DNA of 64,000 bases, taken from positions 1 to 64,000 of IMG/VR virus record IMGVR_UViG_3300037278_000142. One strand, given 5' to 3'. The translations under genes and the position numbers were made by a program. A model generated the notes under the pieces. It saw nothing but the letters and a program-made list of their open reading frames with translations. It searched no databases and had not been told where the DNA came from. This document shows positions 40,295 to 50,760 of the stretch, piece by piece; position 1 is the stretch's first letter, and every line of letters begins with the position of its first letter. This DNA is from a virus.

Positions 40295-40702
40295 TCACTT
40301 CTTTGGCGTTGCTGGTGGTGCTGGTGTTGCCGCGGGTGGTGCTGGTGGTGCAGCCGTTTTGTACCACGCATCCTTGCTCTGGTCATACACATAACTGGTA
40401 TCCCAGCCATTGTCCTTGCGAACACGTTCGACCCATGCGGCCTCCTGCCCTTCAAGGACAGCGTACTGAGCCTTCATTTCGGACATTTTCTCCTTGTACT
40501 CTCCGCTCATGGCAGCGGCGGAGAGAGTCAAAGTCGTTTCCTTCTCGATAGCGAGAAGAACCTGAGCATGGGCAAGGGGGTCAAGCACTTTGGCCGTCAC
40601 TTCAGTAGGAGTGACTGTCGGGGTCGGGGTTGGCGGTGGGGTTGACTGAGCAAGGATGCTGGTGGACACCATTGCTAAAGTAAGTAGACCGATTAGCTTC
40701 AC
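40295..40702 (-). CDS. Secreted helical protein, possible spanin-like (135 aa)
   Basis: 135 residues with a Sec signal peptide (MKLIGLLTLAMVSTSILAQS, cleavage after AQ), a Pro/Thr linker, a central helix (AIEKETTLTLSAAAM…) and a Pro/Ala-rich tail. No lipobox Cys. Directly follows the holin-like gene (4-bp overlap), so it may act in lysis, but no spanin family is recognisable. Confidence 0.76.
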   Translation of the reverse strand: MKLIGLLTLAMVSTSILAQSTPPPTPTPTVTPTEVTAKVLDPLAHAQVLLAIEKETTLTLSAAAMSGEYKEKMSEMKAQYAVLEGQEAAWVERVRKDNGWDTSYVYDQSKDAWYKTAAPPAPPAATPAPPATPKK

Positions 40703-41043
40703 TGTGGGGGTTCTCCTTGGGGGGGTACTGTAGTTGTAGGTACTGTGCTCTGCTGGTTATTCTCTGCCCAGCTAGACACTTTGTTAATACCGTACAAAGC
40801 CCCACAAGTAGTGACAATAAACGTTGCTCCAGAAGTAAGAAATGCATCGAACTGTTCGATGGTAACGTACTTGTGATGAACTGAAACAGCGAAGGAGATA
40901 CCGACGCCGAGAATAAAGGCAATAAGACCAGCCATGTGAACTCGGGTTGAAGAGCCGGAACCATCCGACTCGCTATAGACAGACCTCAGCCAGCTAAACA
41001 AGGAAGAAAGAAACTTAAGTATGTAGGTAAATGCAGTGTTCAT
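40699..41043 (-). CDS. Holin-like membrane protein (114 aa)
   Basis: 114 residues. Two transmembrane helices (about 37-55, VHMAGLIAFILGVGISFAV, and 70-88, ATFIVTTCGALYGINKV), short turn between them, hydrophilic Pro/Thr tail. This matches the topology of class II phage holins, which form pores that release the endolysin. No endolysin is seen next to it. Confidence 0.75.
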   Translation of the reverse strand: MNTAFTYILKFLSSLFSWLRSVYSESDGSGSSTRVHMAGLIAFILGVGISFAVSVHHKYVTIEQFDAFLTSGATFIVTTCGALYGINKVSSWAENNQQSTVPTTTVPPQGEPPQ

Positions 41044-41079
41044 GGAAGCTCTCCTTACTATGGAGTTTAAAGTCCAACT

Positions 41080-44000
41080 TTATTGAATGTAGCCTTTCAG
41101 AGTTCCCCCGTTAAGGGAGCTTCCCTTATGTGCAGTTACCCCCGATGATTCCACCCCGCCTATCGATGGCGGATTTGGCCGTGTGGTGCCATAGTAATCG
41201 GTCGTCAGCCCAGTGTAGATTCCGGTGTATATTGCTGGGCTTATCCCACTGAGGTAGAAACTATTGCCAGAGCCTGCGAACGGGTTGTATACATCAAACG
41301 CTGCTTCTGAAACCCAAGTTTGCGACGGCTCACTCAACATGAGCGGGTCGGCACAGAGGATGTGGTTCGTCCCGCAGGTATCCCCGCTTTGAACGCCGTA
41401 CTCGATGTTGTACGAGGACACCATATCAACCGGATTCGTATCATCGAAGTAGTACATATCGGGCGGGTTGCCGGGGTTGAACGGAGACGCCGTGTATGGC
41501 GAGGTGTAGCCGAGAACGATGTTGTTTGTGAAGTTGTACGGCGTCGTCGTGCAGGCTCCGACCGTGTTGCATCCCGGCTCAAAGAAAATAGGCTGATAGC
41601 TAACGAACGTGTTGTTTGTGAAGTTGACCGTGGCCCCCGCGTCCGCAAAGTAGTCGAACAGCGGACCACCGGCGCGGCAGTAGGTTGAGAGATATGAGCC
41701 GGGAAGCCCAGTCGTGATGTTGAAGTTCTGCGCCGCCCCGGTGAGCTGGACGGACAGCCTCATGCAGTTGCCCATCATCAGGTTGTTGTCGAAGACGAGC
41801 GTAGAGTTTGCGTCCTGCCCCCACTTCCCACTCTGTCCCATGTTGCCAATCCAAACGGAGTCTGTCAGGTTCAGATTGTGGATGAGCGTGTGTGGGCCCA
41901 TGGCGCCGTCCTTCACGTTGTAGCCGATGTAGCAATGGTCGCAGGTAAAGGTATTGAGCAGAGAACCTTGCCCAGACCACGCATCGCCAAACCCGCCACT
42001 TCCTTGGTCCCAGCACGACTTCGCCGGATACGCGGTGTTGACGATTGGATACTGCTCCAGGCATCCGTTTCCGACCATGGTCACGTAGTGCTGCGTCAGT
42101 GTTGAACCAGAAGCGTCTGGAGTCGCGTACCTTTGATAGGTTCCGCTGGTTGTAGCGGAGTCGTTTGCGTGAGTGAGTGGTCCGGTGATGGTTGTTGATG
42201 TCGCGCCCGTGATGATAATGGTCTGAGCGTTGAGGTAGGTGTACGGCGCGGAGAATCCTTCCAGTTGAATGAGGTTTCCTGCAACCAAGGTATTGCTCGC
42301 TGTCAGAGTGATGACGTTACTGGTGATGGAAAATGCAGTGACTGGTTCAGCCCCTCCACCTCCGTCATCGAAGTTCCAGCCAGCGAAGGCATTGAAGTCT
42401 ACGGAGACTCTGTTCAGGGTCGTAGGACCACCCAAGGGTCCACCGATCCCAAGGTTTGTGAAGCCGTGGATGTATAAATCCTGTAGTAGGATATTTGACG
42501 TAGCTTGGTTGATGATGACACCCCAGTTGGCGTAGTCACTTGCTGGTGAGCCGGAGCTACAAGTCGATGGATACTGCTGACCTCCTCCACCAATCGTCGT
42601 ACACGCACCATTGTGTGAGGTAATCTCCAGACCTTCTACATCAACGTATGAGCTACCACTCAAGTACAAGACTGCTCCTACTCCGAATCCTCCGAATAGC
42701 TGAGTTTCGTTACCGGAGAAAGGGTATCCAATCACAGGAGTGCAGTCCCCATCATAGGCACACCCTCCGAAGATTCTAGTAGGTTGCCCCGACGTTCCAT
42801 TTTTGGGTGGAGGAATAGAGCACCCGTAGGAGGTTGTAACTCCATGACACAGGCCGTAGGTATTATTTGGATCGACTTGACCGATTCGGCAGGCCGGTGA
42901 CGCCGGGTTGACTTCATTCGGCTGGTTAGCGCAGCTACGGATGACGTACGTGTCACCGCCGTTTCCAACCCACGCTTGATTGCCATACCCGCCTGTCGTG
43001 TATAGATAGGGGGCTTCATTGAATGCACAGTGCTGATTCGGGGTTGAGCCTATAGGCGCTGTGTCCGCCGTACCATCGCAGGTACCGGTGGGGTTGTCCG
43101 TAGCATCATAGCGAGGTCCACCATTTGATCGTACGAACCATGTCTGGGCTCCGACAAGGGTGTAAACCGCACTCACTACTGAAGAGTTCGTAAGCCCAGA
43201 TTTAGTACCTATAGCCTTCACAGTCTGTGTGGAAGAGACTGTGATCGGAGCAGAGTATGTAGACCCGCTTGAGCAGGTTCCGGGAGTTAATGCTGCGGGG
43301 GTTGAACCATCAGTCGTGTAGCAGATCGTCGCGCCACTGGTAGAATCGCTGATCGTTACTGTCTGAGTGGATGTGTATGTGCCTGTCCCCGGCGAAAAGG
43401 TTGGGTTGGCGACCGGGGTTCCTACGTCGTCGGCCACATAAGGCGACCCAATTGAGTCGCTTGGATAGATAAACATAGCAGGCATAAGCCCAGAGACGGC
43501 GTTGTTTGACCCCGAGGTGCCCGAGCAGATGGTTGTGCTGGTGGTCACATCGGTGACTATATAACTATTTGGGGATGACCCTACCGTACCCGGCGTGAAT
43601 TGAAATTTAATCGTGTGGCCTGACGCCGGTGCGGTCGAGCACCCGCCTAAATCTGCTCTAGAACCGCTACCCGCGACAATGTAGAAGACAGACCCGATAT
43701 TGGGAATGTAAAAATACCCATCGCCGGTTGTGTCGGCTACGCCTAGTCCAGAATATCCGCCCCCAGACCAATTCAAAACTGCCTGACTATAGTAGGGGTT
43801 GGTGAACGTCAGACTATTGAGTGAAACCATGCAATAGCTGCCGCCCGATGTTACAGCGGTGCCAGAAGATGCTATGCAGGTTGACGGAGCAGTGCTGTCC
43901 TGAGTCCAATGGGAGCCAAGTGTTGAGCCTGTAAAGTTGTCCGTGTAAATCGGACCAGTAGCCCATGTGTACGTGGTCATCGAGAACGGGGGGAGCGTGT

Positions 44001-46464
44001 CGCCGGACGGATTGCTCAACGTCGTAGGCGTAGGCTGGACGATGGGGGGCGTTCCGCTGCTGATTACAGTGCTCTCATTGTTGTCCGTGATGTTCGTGCT
44101 GGTAAATACGGTCTTCGTGACTGTCCCGGTTGGAGCCGCCGCGCCTGCAAAGGTCACCGCCTCGCTGCTGGTCAGGTTCAAGTTGTAGACGATGAGCGAG
44201 TAGTTCCCCGCCCCATCCCCGAATCCAAATGCCTGCACATACGGAACAGCGGGGTTAGCCACGATTTGATACGTGAGCGTCGTCCAGCCGGGATTGGGCT
44301 GCGCCGCTGGTGAACTGTAGGTCGGGGTTCCCGTCTGCGTGACGGCAAGCAGATTCGGCAGCATGGCGGCGTTGACCATATTCAGCGCGATTCCAGACGG
44401 CCTGTCCACCACGCTTGCATTCGTCGGCCCCGGCATGATGCGATTAAAACCCCACAAGGGAGACTTGAGCGCACTGGAGGTACCGCAGGCTCCCGCCGTG
44501 TCGCTGGTCGCTGTATAAAAGGCGTTGGCGTCTTCCGGCAACGCAAAGGCGTTCTGTACCAGTACACCAGCATCGCGCACGCCGAGCAACATATTGAGCG
44601 TTGCATCCAAGCCTGAACCAATACCAGCTACCACGCCGTTGATGGTGCCTTGGGTGACTCCAGCCAGTCCGCATTGGGTGCCGAGGTTGGTCTCGTAGAT
44701 CGCTCCCTGCACGCCGAAGTTTGATTGCGAATAGTGCTGGAGGAAGTAGGTATAGCCTGTGCCGGGAATATTAGACGACACCGAATTATAGTTTGAAAGC
44801 TCGGCGAACATCGGTCCAAAAATGTTGGCATTGGAACTGGTGTCGGTCATGATGTTGAAGACATATGGAGCGCCGTCAATGTAATCGGGGGCAGAGCCCG
44901 AACTGGCGGCTTGCGTCAAGACGTTCTGGTTCCAGCCGCCGTTATCGTTCGACTCCAACACGAAGCCGGAACCAACCATCTTCATCTTTGAGTTGTAAAA
45001 GGACGAATCCCTGAAAATCGCCGTATTCTCGCCGAGAAGGGTGCCGTAGACTAAGCCCTGATTCGCATACAGGTTCTGCCCGTTCGGGCCATTCCAAATC
45101 TCATTACCCATCTCCAGATAGATGTGGTTAAAAACCGAAGTCCATGGGGTAATCTGCCCCGAGTTGCAACGGATAGTAGTGTAAGCATTGCCATTGCCGC
45201 ACGTGCCTGACAGATATGCCTCAAGACTCTGCACGTCATAAGGGGTTGCGTAGGCGGAGAATGTTATCCACGGGTCAGCACCAATTGCAGACGCCAGTTG
45301 TAGTTGCTCTGGCCATCCAATGTCGATGATCCCGCCGTACTGACCAAAAGTACTCGCTGCGCACATCGCACGCGACTCGTAGGGAAGCATGACATTCTCG
45401 ACTGTGCATCCCCAGATGCCTCCCGTCATCAGACGTAGAATCCCCGGCTTCAACGCTAGAAGCCGCTGGTAGACGGCGTTGCGGAACGGTGTTGTGTTGC
45501 CACCGGTGGGTGCTTCGGTGAGCGCCACGTCCTGCACAATGACTGTGCCGCTGGCGACCGTGAGTTGGACGTTGATTCCTTCGGTTACTTGAGAGCCTGT
45601 CTCAGACGCTGTGAAGGTCTCGGTGTAGTTCGTCCACCCGGCTCCGGCAGTTGCATTAACTGTGGGAGTCACTGTCCCAGTGGTGAAATATGTACCGCCA
45701 ATTCGGTTTACCTGATACGAAATCGTCGGGGTTCCTGTGGTGCCCTTGGCACGGAAGCTCAGCGTATACGACCCATTCAGGTTGATCCACACGTTACCAA
45801 GGGCAGGCTGATCGGCCTGCATGGTCAGCGTATTTGGCGCGACCATATGGAGAGCCTGCGGGGCGGTAGAAGATGGCGACAGGTCTGTGGTCTCGAAAGA
45901 GCCGTTGGCTGTGCTGCTCAAGCCAAAGTAACCCGCTGAACTCGCCGCCGTCGATGTATACCCACCGGCGCAGGTGCTGAGAGCCGACGTACACCGCACG
46001 ATCATCAAATCGCCGTTCGAGCATCCTGTTCCCCATGTGCCATGGAGAGTCTGCCCGTTGGACCCGGAGGCTGCGTCGCTTGACGTGATCGTTCCTGTCT
46101 CACCCGTGTCTGCGCCGTAAACAACCTGAAAAGTAGCTCCCTGCCAGAAGTTCGCAGGCTGTGGGGAGTACTGGTTCTGGTCAACCCATGTCGATGTGGT
46201 TCCCGAAAGGCAGGTTGTTGCCATGTTCCACATCTGCGGGTTAAAAGAACCACCCGCAGCGGCCAGCAGATTTGCCGACATCTGACCGTTGAGATAGAGC
46301 GCGCCATCGTCAAGATTGACGCCAAAGACGTGCCCATTTGGACCTGTTGGCAGGACGGATTGGATACCGCCGCCCGACGCCACGGGAATCGTGATCGTCG
46401 TCTGGGCAAAAAGAGCCCCTGAAAACAATAAAACCAAAAATAGAACTAGGTTTTTACTTAGCAT
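41080..46464 (-). CDS. Giant secreted tail-spike/depolymerase: glycosidase plus beta-helix (1794 aa)
   Basis: 1794 residues beginning with a signal peptide (LVLFLVLLFSGALFAQ). Residues about 30-330 are beta-rich, carbohydrate-binding-like. About 330-800 form a glycoside-hydrolase domain with YLEMGNEIWNGPNG near 451 (general acid/base Glu context of GH39/GH51-type enzymes). A chitobiase-C-like repeat follows (GATICYTTDGSTP, about 1045). The C-terminal third (about 1150-1780) is a right-handed beta-helix with many G-x-N turns, like pectate-lyase spikes. It probably degrades a host surface polysaccharide. Being secreted-type is unusual for a virion protein. Confidence 0.88.
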   Translation of the reverse strand: MLSKNLVLFLVLLFSGALFAQTTITIPVASGGGIQSVLPTGPNGHVFGVNLDDGALYLNGQMSANLLAAAGGSFNPQMWNMATTCLSGTTSTWVDQNQYSPQPANFWQGATFQVVYGADTGETGTITSSDAASGSNGQTLHGTWGTGCSNGDLMIVRCTSALSTCAGGYTSTAASSAGYFGLSSTANGSFETTDLSPSSTAPQALHMVAPNTLTMQADQPALGNVWINLNGSYTLSFRAKGTTGTPTISYQVNRIGGTYFTTGTVTPTVNATAGAGWTNYTETFTASETGSQVTEGINVQLTVASGTVIVQDVALTEAPTGGNTTPFRNAVYQRLLALKPGILRLMTGGIWGCTVENVMLPYESRAMCAASTFGQYGGIIDIGWPEQLQLASAIGADPWITFSAYATPYDVQSLEAYLSGTCGNGNAYTTIRCNSGQITPWTSVFNHIYLEMGNEIWNGPNGQNLYANQGLVYGTLLGENTAIFRDSSFYNSKMKMVGSGFVLESNDNGGWNQNVLTQAASSGSAPDYIDGAPYVFNIMTDTSSNANIFGPMFAELSNYNSVSSNIPGTGYTYFLQHYSQSNFGVQGAIYETNLGTQCGLAGVTQGTINGVVAGIGSGLDATLNMLLGVRDAGVLVQNAFALPEDANAFYTATSDTAGACGTSSALKSPLWGFNRIMPGPTNASVVDRPSGIALNMVNAAMLPNLLAVTQTGTPTYSSPAAQPNPGWTTLTYQIVANPAVPYVQAFGFGDGAGNYSLIVYNLNLTSSEAVTFAGAAAPTGTVTKTVFTSTNITDNNESTVISSGTPPIVQPTPTTLSNPSGDTLPPFSMTTYTWATGPIYTDNFTGSTLGSHWTQDSTAPSTCIASSGTAVTSGGSYCMVSLNSLTFTNPYYSQAVLNWSGGGYSGLGVADTTGDGYFYIPNIGSVFYIVAGSGSRADLGGCSTAPASGHTIKFQFTPGTVGSSPNSYIVTDVTTSTTICSGTSGSNNAVSGLMPAMFIYPSDSIGSPYVADDVGTPVANPTFSPGTGTYTSTQTVTISDSTSGATICYTTDGSTPAALTPGTCSSGSTYSAPITVSSTQTVKAIGTKSGLTNSSVVSAVYTLVGAQTWFVRSNGGPRYDATDNPTGTCDGTADTAPIGSTPNQHCAFNEAPYLYTTGGYGNQAWVGNGGDTYVIRSCANQPNEVNPASPACRIGQVDPNNTYGLCHGVTTSYGCSIPPPKNGTSGQPTRIFGGCAYDGDCTPVIGYPFSGNETQLFGGFGVGAVLYLSGSSYVDVEGLEITSHNGACTTIGGGGQQYPSTCSSGSPASDYANWGVIINQATSNILLQDLYIHGFTNLGIGGPLGGPTTLNRVSVDFNAFAGWNFDDGGGGAEPVTAFSITSNVITLTASNTLVAGNLIQLEGFSAPYTYLNAQTIIITGATSTTITGPLTHANDSATTSGTYQRYATPDASGSTLTQHYVTMVGNGCLEQYPIVNTAYPAKSCWDQGSGGFGDAWSGQGSLLNTFTCDHCYIGYNVKDGAMGPHTLIHNLNLTDSVWIGNMGQSGKWGQDANSTLVFDNNLMMGNCMRLSVQLTGAAQNFNITTGLPGSYLSTYCRAGGPLFDYFADAGATVNFTNNTFVSYQPIFFEPGCNTVGACTTTPYNFTNNIVLGYTSPYTASPFNPGNPPDMYYFDDTNPVDMVSSYNIEYGVQSGDTCGTNHILCADPLMLSEPSQTWVSEAAFDVYNPFAGSGNSFYLSGISPAIYTGIYTGLTTDYYGTTRPNPPSIGGVESSGVTAHKGSSLNGGTLKGYIQ

Positions 46465-46777
46465 TGGTTACCCGAACTCCTGAAAGACCGTGTTGAACGG
46501 CGGGGATTATTATGGTTTTACCGTCCACTTTTACTCTCTGTTCATTACCAGTTTGCCTAATTTGCACGTAGGTTCCCGTTCCCGTAGCACAGGTTGAAGG
46601 CGACCCTGTGAGCGTTACCGAGTCAGCACAGGTACCAATTTTATGATGTGCCCCGTGTGGTAGAACTATCTTATTCAGCTTCGTGTCCCCTACTATAACG
46701 TAGAGGGGGGTGAATACGATGGTCTGAGCCATCGCGGGGAGGCAGAATAGGAACAGTAGTAATCGAATATTCTTCAC
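46454..46777 (-). CDS. Secreted hypothetical protein (107 aa)
   Basis: GTG 46777 preceded by AAGGAG. Signal peptide (IRLLLFLFCLPAMAQ), then a compact beta domain with GTCADSVTLTGSPSTCATG, a likely disulfide. Not recognised. Overlaps the spike start by 11 bp. Confidence 0.7.
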   Translation of the reverse strand: MKNIRLLLFLFCLPAMAQTIVFTPLYVIVGDTKLNKIVLPHGAHHKIGTCADSVTLTGSPSTCATGTGTYVQIRQTGNEQRVKVDGKTIIIPAVQHGLSGVRVTNAK

Positions 46778-46968
46778 TGGTCGTGCTCCTTCTTCCAATT
46801 AATACCCGCGTCCCAGAATAAGACTGCGAAAGCACGCATCTTTTCTTCCCCTGCAATTACCGGGAGCGAATCGGCGACAGGAGAAATGTGTCGCGACTTC
46901 CACCGCTCCCACTGCTTGTTGAAATGTAACCTGCTGTTGAACTGCAATCTGCTCTGCTGTTCATCCAT
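46774..46968 (-). CDS. Small hypothetical protein (64 aa)
   Basis: 64 residues, basic/aromatic (RLHFNKQWERWKSRHI). 4-bp overlap with the next gene. Not recognised. Confidence 0.6.
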   Translation of the reverse strand: MDEQQSRLQFNSRLHFNKQWERWKSRHISPVADSLPVIAGEEKMRAFAVLFWDAGINWKKEHDQ

Positions 46969-46980
46969 GCCATACCCCTC

Positions 46981-49900
46981 TTAGTTAGCCTGTGTAAGAG
47001 TACAGTCCACCGTGTACCCACCGACAGTACCCGATGTTGATACAGCATAGGTGAAGTTATTAGTCGCGAACGTTGCTACGGTGGATACCTGAATCGGTGA
47101 TCCGTTGAGGTTCGGGTGCCCTGTCGTCGTGTTTAGCGCCGGGTAGGAGTAGGACTGCGCATTTCCGGCTGGGTCTGTATACCCAAGGGTAACTGTCGCT
47201 GTACCAGCCCAAGCTGTGGTAACCCAAAGAGAACAACCGTAATACCATGGCCCACTCTGGTTCTGCGAATCGTTGAACAAGGTAGTTGTGCCTATTGGAC
47301 CTGTAGCAGCTATCTGACCTGTGTCGGCACGGTCTGCTGATGTCCCGACGCCAACCGTTGGGAATCCTTCCAGATTGTTGATTGCGCCCGGTATACCCAA
47401 GTGTCCATATAGGTCGAAGTGGAAGGAATACCCGTTAGGCAGCTTAATGTCGAGAGGGTCACCCAACTGTCCGGGACCAGAAAGAATTCGTACGGCGGTG
47501 TTCCCAGTTCCAGACGTTGTATCCTGTATGTCCAAAGTATCTGTTGGCACAAATGTAGTTGGACCAATTCCAAGGGAGCCTGCGTTAGTGTATAGGTTGC
47601 TTACACTACCGCCTGCCGCAGCGCAAGCCCCGTCGCCGCGTAGGAAGGTTGACGATGAGCAGGAACCAGACCACAACCCGTACACGTCAGCCGCTACCGC
47701 ATCCGAGATTGCTCCGGTCGTAGTCGTGTTCTTGACGATACCTGTAGCCAGAGTAGCCCAATTCTGGTTGCTCGTTCCGAGTGTGAGAGTTGCTGTGTTA
47801 GCTACCCCCGAGCCGCCCTGAGCAGGACTCCATATGCTTGTCTCACCCGCCGCACCCACATCCCACGTTACCTTTCCGGTTGAAATTGGAACATACATAT
47901 AGAACTGACCCACCGTCGGAGTACCTGACCCCGTAGCCTCGTTCAGCCCTAAACACCCGCCCGTGATTGTAGAGCATCCCGTAGGAGGAGAGACCCCTGA
48001 TGAGAGGGAACCGGTGGCCGTGAGAGCTACAAACGTTGCGTCGCCACTGGCATCGATCTGCGCCGGGCATGTCCCAACTACAGTGGTGCTCGACCCGGAG
48101 CATCCGAATCCTGCGATGCCATGCACTGACAGTGGGTACGGAACGGCATTTCCAGCCGTCCAGTTCAGCCCTACGTTGCCAACGTGGGCAGGCCACAGGC
48201 TGTAAGGGTTGTAACTATCAATCCAGACCATTCCGGTATTGGGTCCGTTCTCGCCTCTTAGCGCGACGCCACCGGCAAAGGAATTTACCGAAGGGTAGCC
48301 AAAACCGCTTGCGTACAAGTCGATTCGGTCTGAAGTTGAACCAATGCTGGCGAAAGACTCTCCGCTCATAAGCAGATGTCCGGCTGTGCTGCTATTGCCG
48401 AAAACACCATCCAGCGGCGCAAATGGAGCGTTCGCTGAAATCACACCACCTTGCGTCACTCCATAATCGAGATAGCTACTGTTACAAAATGTTCCACCTG
48501 AGAAGCAAGCCGAGTTACCGTTAAACAACCACTGGCCACTTGTGTTGCTGCTGATTGTATTTCCAGCAGGGTCTTTGAACTCCGTCATACTGGTTTGTCC
48601 GGTAGCCCAGTTGTTCCACTGAAAGGCAATACCATATGGAGATAAATTACTGATGAAGTCGGACCCAAACAGTCCAGATGTCGATCCTCCAAATCCCTCA
48701 GTTCCAGCACTCATAAAGGTTGGAGGAGCGGCTCCTTTTAGCGAACCGTCAGCGTTTAGGTAAAAACTCTCATCGTTTGCATTTTCGATATCAATAGCAC
48801 CACCGTTACTAGCAGTCGCTCCGAGACCAGATTCCTGAAAAAAGAACCCTTGGCATCCGGCTTCACCAGCAGTAAGGCACCGATTTGTCCCTTGTATGAA
48901 TGCGGTGCCTTGTTCATCGAAGTTAGTGTCAGAGACTACCTCTGCTGACCACGTCCCACCGTTAGGTCCTAGCTGAAAAGTAGACGGAGGAGTTCCTGAC
49001 CCAGACTTCACAATTCTTGCGGCAGGATAAAGGGTGACGTTCGATGGCGTTGTTCCCCGGTTGGCAAAGGTACAGGTTCCCCACGTTGTGTGTCCATTCA
49101 GAGAGCTATTCCAAGCTGGGAAAGTGCTGCCAGAGGTGCAAGATGAGGTAGTAATATTTTGCTGATCGTTCACACCATCAAACACGTAGGTGTTTGTGTA
49201 GTTGTACACAAATGACGTAGTAGCAGGTAGAGACACTTGCATTTGTTCAGAGTATTGTTGCGGAAGTTGAAATGGGTTGACCGACGAAGTACCTTCAGTC
49301 ATATAGATAAGGTTTGTCCCATCAAGAGAATCTGTCGCCCAGTACCCCGTACGCAAGTTGTAAGGCGAGGCAAGGTCGGCTGCTGATGTTAGGTTGTGAA
49401 GATGGCTTTTCAGGACGACGACACTGACGTTCGGACGAGTAATTGGCAACGTGATTGTCTGAGTCGGAGCCGAGCCGGATACACCTGTGATTTTGGACTC
49501 TTCAAGAAACTGATTACCAATTACTGCAACGGAGTCTCCTATGCTAAAAGTACCTGACCCTCCTTGCATGGCGATGGATGTGGACACAGGAGCATCTGGC
49601 GTTGTGTTAGGCTCCAGATTCACGTTAATTGCGCATCCACCAACTGAAGTGGTGGGAAGACCACCAGAAGTCGCCATCTGGTACATCCAATAAAGGGCTG
49701 CTGTATTGCATGGTGCAGACCACGCAGTGAATCCCGTCGAATATCCTCGCAACTGAGTAGTAACAATTGGTGCAGTAGTTTCCACAAGCTGTGATCCCGC
49801 CGAAGGCCAGCACTGCTGAGGAATACCGGGTCCACCACAATTATGTGCCGAGAAGGTTATGTTCGGTGCTGAGTAGGTTCCAACGGTAGGTGAGTCGGGG

Positions 49901-50760
49901 ACTGCTTCACCACCCAATTCGTGAAATGCGACATTGCCTTCGTCACTGGAATAAGCCCTTCCAGCTTGCGATGCATTGTAGAGATATATCCCTCCGGTAT
50001 CACCTACACTAGGGGCAAAGTGCCAGATAGTCAAAGCCTGCTTTGTCGAAGCCGCCGACATATTGTCATAAATTTGAACCGTGGTGGCAGACGTTCCTTC
50101 TGCGGCTAATAGCCCATTCGATAAAGAGTAAGGTCCATACGAGGTCATATTAAATGTATGACCTGATGTCCCATTTGTGAGTGGAGGTTGCAAGGTGTAG
50201 TTTTCCTCAAAAGCGGACAGACCTCCGTAGATCGCCCCCGGTTGAGTGAAGAATGACGCATTGGGTGCTGTGAGATTCTGAGTCGAGGTGCCCAGCGTCT
50301 GTGTAACCTGCGTAATACCCGCCGTGCTTTCGTTGATGTGTGAGGGACCACCAATAGTGTTAGCATTAGTTGCCAGACCTACATAATTGGGGGTTTGACC
50401 TACGACCGAGCCACTGCCCCCACTCCCGCTACAGGAGAGCACTCCCGCTGAAACCGTGCAGGAAGTTCCGTCTGGCTTCATAAGTCCAAGGGTTGAGTTA
50501 GTTGCGACTGGAGCATTGGAGGACAGTGCATCCCAATAGGAGGATAGAGATGCCGGAGTGTGCCCCGAGTTATTGGCGACCTTGGAGATGTAAGTCAACC
50601 CACCATAGGTAACCATGTCGTTGACGTTATAGGATATTGAGCCACTCCACGCCCCCAGATATACTACCAGCGTACGTGTAATTTGGGCGGAAAGGGGGGT
50701 GGGGGCGGCTACACCCAGTCCAACAGCCATCGCCAATATTACCAACAAAAGTCGCTTCAT
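46981..50760 (-). CDS. Long tail-fibre-like protein with signal peptide (1259 aa)
   Basis: 1259 residues. A signal-peptide-like start (LLLVILAMAVGLGVAAPTPLSAQ) is followed by YNVNDMVTYGGLTYISKVAN, a short carbohydrate-binding (type 5/12-like) module common on fibres. The body is Gly/Ser/Thr/Asn-rich and beta-repetitive without a catalytic motif. The C-terminus carries TDTLDIQDTTSGTGNTA and a compact domain with paired cysteines. Probably host-binding fibre. Confidence 0.85.
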   Translation of the reverse strand: MKRLLLVILAMAVGLGVAAPTPLSAQITRTLVVYLGAWSGSISYNVNDMVTYGGLTYISKVANNSGHTPASLSSYWDALSSNAPVATNSTLGLMKPDGTSCTVSAGVLSCSGSGGSGSVVGQTPNYVGLATNANTIGGPSHINESTAGITQVTQTLGTSTQNLTAPNASFFTQPGAIYGGLSAFEENYTLQPPLTNGTSGHTFNMTSYGPYSLSNGLLAAEGTSATTVQIYDNMSAASTKQALTIWHFAPSVGDTGGIYLYNASQAGRAYSSDEGNVAFHELGGEAVPDSPTVGTYSAPNITFSAHNCGGPGIPQQCWPSAGSQLVETTAPIVTTQLRGYSTGFTAWSAPCNTAALYWMYQMATSGGLPTTSVGGCAINVNLEPNTTPDAPVSTSIAMQGGSGTFSIGDSVAVIGNQFLEESKITGVSGSAPTQTITLPITRPNVSVVVLKSHLHNLTSAADLASPYNLRTGYWATDSLDGTNLIYMTEGTSSVNPFQLPQQYSEQMQVSLPATTSFVYNYTNTYVFDGVNDQQNITTSSCTSGSTFPAWNSSLNGHTTWGTCTFANRGTTPSNVTLYPAARIVKSGSGTPPSTFQLGPNGGTWSAEVVSDTNFDEQGTAFIQGTNRCLTAGEAGCQGFFFQESGLGATASNGGAIDIENANDESFYLNADGSLKGAAPPTFMSAGTEGFGGSTSGLFGSDFISNLSPYGIAFQWNNWATGQTSMTEFKDPAGNTISSNTSGQWLFNGNSACFSGGTFCNSSYLDYGVTQGGVISANAPFAPLDGVFGNSSTAGHLLMSGESFASIGSTSDRIDLYASGFGYPSVNSFAGGVALRGENGPNTGMVWIDSYNPYSLWPAHVGNVGLNWTAGNAVPYPLSVHGIAGFGCSGSSTTVVGTCPAQIDASGDATFVALTATGSLSSGVSPPTGCSTITGGCLGLNEATGSGTPTVGQFYMYVPISTGKVTWDVGAAGETSIWSPAQGGSGVANTATLTLGTSNQNWATLATGIVKNTTTTGAISDAVAADVYGLWSGSCSSSTFLRGDGACAAAGGSVSNLYTNAGSLGIGPTTFVPTDTLDIQDTTSGTGNTAVRILSGPGQLGDPLDIKLPNGYSFHFDLYGHLGIPGAINNLEGFPTVGVGTSADRADTGQIAATGPIGTTTLFNDSQNQSGPWYYGCSLWVTTAWAGTATVTLGYTDPAGNAQSYSYPALNTTTGHPNLNGSPIQVSTVATFATNNFTYAVSTSGTVGGYTVDCTLTQAN

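Noticed and set aside
46857-47048. 63-codon minus-strand frame overlapping the fibre start
   Set aside because: Overlaps two better-supported genes in another frame and has no features.
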